A DNA stretch of 10,325 bases from Euryarchaeota archaeon UBA463 (lineage in GTDB: Archaea > Thermoplasmatota > Poseidoniia > Poseidoniales > Thalassarchaeaceae). The notes beneath the pieces were generated by a model that made no database searches, was not told the origin of the DNA, and saw only the letters and a program-made list of their open reading frames with translations. This document shows positions 6,408 to 10,325 of this stretch, piece after piece. The position numbers and the translations under genes were made by a program. Positions within the stretch are counted from its first letter, which is position 1; each line of letters opens with the position of its first letter. The stretch covers positions 1-10,325 of the forward strand of contig DAOI01000025.1 in NCBI GenBank assembly GCA_002501805.1. The letters run 5' to 3'.

Positions 6408-7892
6408 TCATCCCTTGATGACAGATACCGGCCTCATCCTTGCAACTGGACGTGCTAGCCCTGCACGATTAGTCAGGCTAATGACTTCATCAACATCTTT
6501 GTACGCTTCAGGTGCCTCCTCAGAAAGGACATTTGGAGTTTTTGCCCTGATATGAATCCCCCTTTCTTCTAGCTCTGAAATCAGCAATTCAGAATCTACA
6601 GATGCCTTGGCCGCAGTTCTGGAAAGCCTCCTACCGGCCCCATGGCACGAAGAGGAAAAAGCATCATTGGCCCCATTCACAGGACCTGCCATGACCCACG
6701 ATGCCGTACCCATATCCCCCGGTACGAGAACAGGCTGGCCCAATGGGAAGCTGGAGGATAATTCAGGATGATTGCCTCCCAATGCCCTAGTGGCCCCCTT
6801 CCTATGGACGCAACAATTACACCTGCCTCCACCGACATGGTGCTCCTCTATCTTTGCAATATTATGACTGACGTCATACACCACATCCAATCCCCCATCA
6901 ACCGAATACTCATTTCTTAGGACTTCACGGAGCCTCTGGGTAAGGGCAGACCTATTGGCAAATGCGAAATTTCCAGCAGCATTCATCGCATCGAAATAGC
7001 TCTCACCTTCGGGACTGTGAATCGGTGCAGAAGCTAGTTGCCTATCTGGAACAGAAAAGCCCCATTTCTCAGAAAACCAAGAATCACCTCTCTTGGAGTA
7101 ATTAGATTCAATATTCGCTACATGCTCAGAACAGACTTGATGGCCAAGGCCCCTAGATCCAGAATGAATCATGGCTGTTACCTGCCCTATCCTCAAGCCG
7201 AAAGCTCTCGCCGCTTCTTCATCAACAATCCTGTCAACCACCTGCAACTCCATGAAATGATTCCCAGATCCCAATGTTCCGAGTGAGCTCGAACCCCTCT
7301 TCATTGCCTTGTTTCCAACATTCCTATTCTCGCTATTAAGCAAGCCGTTTGATTCAATGCGCGATAAGTCTCTAGCCTCTGCTAGCCCTAAGTCAACCGC
7401 TGCAGAAGCCCCGCCAGCCAGGATATCATCCAATTCTGAGTCTCCTAGAGAAACGCCACCCTTCCTACTTGCACCTGCTGGTATTTTCATTGAAAGCTCC
7501 TCAGCCAGATGCTTTGGATCTATTTCTGAGATATGAAGATCAGTGGAGCATAATCTCACTCCGCAATTTATGTCAAAGCCAACACCACCGGGAGAAATTG
7601 AGCCCCCTTGCTCCCCCCAATCAACATCAGTGGCAACCACTCCTCCTATTGGGAAACCATATCCAAAATGCCAATCTGCCATGGCCCATGCTTCTCCAAC
7701 GATCCCTGGAAGACTAGCTGTATTCACTAGCTGGGTAGGTGATCTATCATCAGTATGGTCGGACATGTGATCCTCATCCGAAACGAGTATTGCATCTGTA
7801 AGCATCCTACCGTGTTTTGAGATCCTAATTCTCCCAGGCCCATCCGGCTTCATATGCCTCTTCCATAGCGCCTCCATAGTCACTCGTCGCAT
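6408..7892 (-). CDS. rtcB: RNA-splicing ligase RtcB (3'-phosphate / 5'-OH RNA ligase)
   Basis: GTP- and Mn2+-dependent ligase that joins 2',3'-cyclic phosphate or 3'-phosphate ends to 5'-OH ends, sealing tRNA exons after intron removal and repairing broken RNA in the cytoplasm. The 494 residues carry every family landmark: GYGFPIGG (77-84), GGVGFDINCGVR (102-113), GTLGSGNHF (205-213), MIHSGSRGLGHQV (241-253), YDVSHNIAK (339-347), HRKGATRA (363-370), PGDMGTASWVM (391-401) and SCHGAGRRLSR (415-425). By alignment to Pyrococcus RtcB, the metal ligands are D107, C110, H212, H243 and H343, and H417 is the histidine that becomes guanylylated; spacing agrees with the known enzyme and length is normal. 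ATG 7892 fits a leaderless start from a TATA-like box at 7920-7925; ATG 7877 is an alternative, preceded by a weak GAGTGA. The archaeal partner archease is not in the window. It is divergent from alaS. Confidence 0.97.
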   Translation of the reverse strand: MRRVTMEALWKRHMKPDGPGRIRISKHGRMLTDAILVSDEDHMSDHTDDRSPTQLVNTASLPGIVGEAWAMADWHFGYGFPIGGVVATDVDWGEQGGSISPGGVGFDINCGVRLCSTDLHISEIDPKHLAEELSMKIPAGASRKGGVSLGDSELDDILAGGASAAVDLGLAEARDLSRIESNGLLNSENRNVGNKAMKRGSSSLGTLGSGNHFMELQVVDRIVDEEAARAFGLRIGQVTAMIHSGSRGLGHQVCSEHVANIESNYSKRGDSWFSEKWGFSVPDRQLASAPIHSPEGESYFDAMNAAGNFAFANRSALTQRLREVLRNEYSVDGGLDVVYDVSHNIAKIEEHHVGGGRCNCCVHRKGATRALGGNHPELSSSFPLGQPVLVPGDMGTASWVMAGPVNGANDAFSSSCHGAGRRLSRTAAKASVDSELLISELEERGIHIRAKTPNVLSEEAPEAYKDVDEVISLTNRAGLARPVARMRPVSVIKG

Positions 7893-7965
7893 GCATAACC
7901 TTTCAAAGCGCCGTTACATCATAAACAATCGAATTCAAGTCAAACCCTTCAATGCGTGAGCGAGG
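7893..7965. promoter_or_regulatory. Divergent promoter region between rtcB and alaS
   Basis: These 73 bp must hold the promoters of both genes. On the minus strand, TTTATG (reverse of 7920-7925) lies about 27 bp before ATG 7892 and is a fair box A for rtcB, predicting a leaderless transcript. For alaS only the same AT-rich block (about 7917-7928) is at hand, which would put the transcript start near 7945-7950 with a short leader. The core elements would therefore overlap. Confidence 0.5.
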
Positions 7966-10325
7966 ATGGCGACAATGGGGTTCGGCGATATCAGTATTCC
8001 GTACTGGGAAGAATCTGGTCACGTACTCAAAATTTGTAAGGTAACAGGTTTAAGATTCTGGACCAGGGATATCAATAGAGATACCTGCGGCGATACCAAT
8101 GAAGATCCTTACACATTTATAGGAAATCCGATTATTGAAGGATTTGATTCTAGGGGAAAACAGCTCAAAGATGAGATGAGGGAGACTTTCCTGAGCTTCT
8201 TTGACTCTAAGGGGCATACTAGAATTGACCCATATCCGGTTATCGCCAGATGGAGGGATGATATCCATCTTACAATAGCCAGCATAGCTGATTTTCAGCC
8301 TCATGTGACCAGTGGCATGGTGCCTCCTCCAGCAAATCCTCTAGGGATCAGTCAACCATGCATTAGGCTAACAGACGTAGCCGCAGTAGGGCGTTCTGGA
8401 AGGCATCTTTCCACATTTGAAATGATGGCACATCACGCCTTCAACAGACCAATGGATGGAAACGTAGTATATTGGATAGATCGATGTGTAAGATACTGCG
8501 ATGAATTGCTAGTTGAAAAACTGGGCATCGAGTCCACTAGTATCACCTATGTTGAGAACCCATGGTCAGGAGGGGGAAATGCTGGACCAGCATTGGAAGT
8601 AATCGTGGGGGGATTAGAGCTTGCTACTTTGGTCTTTATGAATTTGGAAGAGGACGAAGAAGGAGAAATAACAATCAAGGGGCAGAAGTACAGTGAGATG
8701 AAACTCCAAATCATCGACACAGGATATGGGCTTGAGAGATTTTGCTGGGCAGCCGCAGGAACTCCTACAATTTACGAGGCGATATACCCAGAATCTATCG
8801 ACTGGCTGAAGACAATATCTGGTTTCGACTCTTTCCTAGATTCATTAGATATAAGGGTAGAAATGGAAGTCCTACTGAGCGAACTTTCTAGATTAGCAGG
8901 TATCCTAAACATAGATGTCGGAACTGATGTAGAGGAACTTTACAGAAATCTTTCTGAAAGACTCTCAGACAATGGGATATCAATCTCACTTGATGATCTA
9001 AAGAAAGTAACCGAGCCACTATCCTCGATATATGCCATTCCAGATCATATGCACGCGATATGTAACATGCTCGGAGACGGACTAGTGCCAAGTAACAGCA
9101 AGGCCGGATACCTAGTGAGAATGCTAGCAAGAAGAGTTTGTAGGATGAAAGAATCCTTGTCGATTCCAGCCAGTCTATCAGAGCTAGGCGCACATCATAT
9201 CCATACTCATCTAGAAATAGACGGGTTTGTACAATCTGAGGATGGAATTTTGAAAATTCTGGAACTGGAGGAAGCCAGATATCATGAGATGCTGAGGAAA
9301 GGAAGGGCTGCAGTCAAGACCGCGTTGAAGAGCACCCCTCTCGATTCGAGACAGATTAATGATGAAATTCTATTCAGATTATCAGAGGAAAGGGGATTAA
9401 ATCCTGATATGGTGGTTTCAATAGCTAAGGAACTTGGGTGGCCAAATCTAGAGGTCAGGGTTGGATTCACTGCCGATATGGCTGCAAGAAACGCTCTAAT
9501 GACCAAGGACGCTTCAAAAACAAAAGATAGGAAAGAAGTCTTCGAAATAAGTGACATAGAGGCTACTCAGTTAGACTTCTACGAGGATACAGGCGCTCTG
9601 GAATTCCAAGCTGAAGTACTACATTGTATCCCTCTAACAAAAGATATGATTTCAGGATTAACATTCTCTGGAGAGGTGGAATCTATTCCCTCATACGCAG
9701 TGGTTACTGATAGGACATTATTCTACCCAGAAGGAGGTGGTCAATTGGGGGACCAAGGACGACTTTTACAGGATGACAATGAGTTCGTGGTACTTGACAC
9801 TAAATCTCAAGATGGAGTAATATTCCACTTCACAGAAAATCCGCTCGCCCCAGGCGAGGTAAAGGGAATTCTTGACAGGGATAGGAGAAAACAATTGATG
9901 GATCACCATACCGCAGTACACATAGTCGGAGGCGCGGCTCGAAATATTCTAGGCCCTCATATTTGGCAAGCTGGATCCAACAAGGGTGCGAGATATGCCA
10001 GATTGGACATCACTCATCATTCTAGATTGACCAGACGAGAAATAGAGGCTATTGAAGACCTAGCTAACAATATTGTAGAATCTAATCCAAAAATTAAGAA
10101 AGAGGTTCTAGAGAGGTCAGAAGCCGATAGGAAGTATGGATTCGATATCTACCAAGGAGGACCTCCCAAACACAATAGAATCAGAGTTATCAGTATTGGA
10201 GATTTTGACATACAGGCCTGTGGAGGCACGCATCACGATCAAGCATCCAGTATTGGGGAGTTGAGGATACTAAAGTCCAGTCAGGTACAAGACGGGGTAG
10301 AGCGTCTGCAAATCGTGGCAGGGGA
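7966..10325 (+). CDS. alaS: Alanyl-tRNA synthetase, archaeal type, 3'-truncated by the window
   Basis: Class II synthetase that charges tRNA(Ala) with alanine and hydrolyses mischarged Ser/Gly-tRNA(Ala). The frame is open from ATG 7966 to the right edge (786 complete codons); archaeal enzymes run about 900 residues, so the C-terminal end is missing. An in-frame TGA at 7957-7959 limits the start to ATG 7966 or ATG 7975; GTGA (7956-7959) suits the first and GAGG (7962-7965) suits the second. Domains in order are an archaeal N-terminal extension with FWTRD and CGD (31-43), a catalytic core with HTRI (84-87), RWRDD (95-99), TSGMVPPPANP and motif 3 GYGLERF (253-259), a helical tRNA-binding region with DHMHAI and LVPSNSKAGYL, an editing beta-barrel with FYPEGGGQ (586-593), and the editing site HHTAVH (647-652) with CGGTH (752-756), giving zinc ligands H648, H652, C752 and H756. 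Two of the four cysteines expected in the N-terminal ribbon are replaced (T27, E46). Confidence 0.97.
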   Translation, partial: MATMGFGDISIPYWEESGHVLKICKVTGLRFWTRDINRDTCGDTNEDPYTFIGNPIIEGFDSRGKQLKDEMRETFLSFFDSKGHTRIDPYPVIARWRDDIHLTIASIADFQPHVTSGMVPPPANPLGISQPCIRLTDVAAVGRSGRHLSTFEMMAHHAFNRPMDGNVVYWIDRCVRYCDELLVEKLGIESTSITYVENPWSGGGNAGPALEVIVGGLELATLVFMNLEEDEEGEITIKGQKYSEMKLQIIDTGYGLERFCWAAAGTPTIYEAIYPESIDWLKTISGFDSFLDSLDIRVEMEVLLSELSRLAGILNIDVGTDVEELYRNLSERLSDNGISISLDDLKKVTEPLSSIYAIPDHMHAICNMLGDGLVPSNSKAGYLVRMLARRVCRMKESLSIPASLSELGAHHIHTHLEIDGFVQSEDGILKILELEEARYHEMLRKGRAAVKTALKSTPLDSRQINDEILFRLSEERGLNPDMVVSIAKELGWPNLEVRVGFTADMAARNALMTKDASKTKDRKEVFEISDIEATQLDFYEDTGALEFQAEVLHCIPLTKDMISGLTFSGEVESIPSYAVVTDRTLFYPEGGGQLGDQGRLLQDDNEFVVLDTKSQDGVIFHFTENPLAPGEVKGILDRDRRKQLMDHHTAVHIVGGAARNILGPHIWQAGSNKGARYARLDITHHSRLTRREIEAIEDLANNIVESNPKIKKEVLERSEADRKYGFDIYQGGPPKHNRIRVISIGDFDIQACGGTHHDQASSIGELRILKSSQVQDGVERLQIVAG

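Noticed and set aside
7038..7770. Several plus-strand frames of 75-82 codons inside rtcB
   Set aside because: All are antisense to intact RtcB motifs, overlap one another in different frames, and resemble no protein.
8888..9193. 101-codon minus-strand frame opposite alaS
   Set aside because: Antisense to the conserved helical tRNA-binding region of AlaRS, with no promoter or ribosome binding site.
1..10325. tRNA or rRNA genes, CRISPR arrays, insertion sequences, phage genes, origins or attachment sites
   Set aside because: No cloverleaf or CCA-like element, no regularly spaced repeat, no transposase or integrase motif and no long inverted repeat was seen. Non-coding gaps total only about 175 bases.

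Overview
The window looks like chromosomal DNA of a marine archaeon, most likely a Marine Group II / Poseidoniales-type euryarchaeon. The reasons are an alanyl-tRNA synthetase of the archaeal architecture (N-terminal FW..D..R.TCGD and FIG motifs, HTRI, RWRDD and TSGMVPPPANP blocks), a giant extracellular protein ending in one membrane helix and an Asp/Glu/Tyr tail, TATA-box-like promoter signals placed for leaderless or short-leader transcripts, and very tight gene packing. The lineage is an inference; the archaeal assignment is firm. The window holds six genes and no gene-free stretch longer than about 90 bases.

Layout. Positions 1-4959 (+) hold the 3' part of a very large secreted, membrane-anchored surface protein whose true start lies upstream of the window. 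Positions 5044-5241 (+) hold a small coiled-coil protein behind a TATA-like box and a perfect 16-bp palindrome. Positions 5242-5868 (-) hold an AlkA/Mag1-like DNA glycosylase whose stop codon abuts that of the small gene. Positions 5886-6407 (+) hold a single-pass membrane protein with a His-rich ectodomain. Positions 6408-7892 (-) hold RtcB, the RNA ligase of tRNA splicing and repair, again with stop codons back to back. A 73-bp divergent promoter region follows, and then alaS (+), which runs off the right edge.

How they fit together. The right half is nucleic-acid housekeeping: tRNA splicing or RNA repair (RtcB), tRNA charging (AlaRS) and base-excision repair (glycosylase). RtcB and AlaRS share one divergent promoter region, so they could be co-regulated. 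The left half is cell-surface biology. I see no phage, IS, CRISPR, tRNA or rRNA signal and no obvious undescribed multi-gene system. The points most worth a second look are a roughly 400-residue-offset duplication of a three-domain block inside the surface protein, loss of half of the cysteines in the N-terminal zinc-ribbon-like motif of AlaRS, the palindrome at the presumed start of the small gene, and the His-rich membrane protein.
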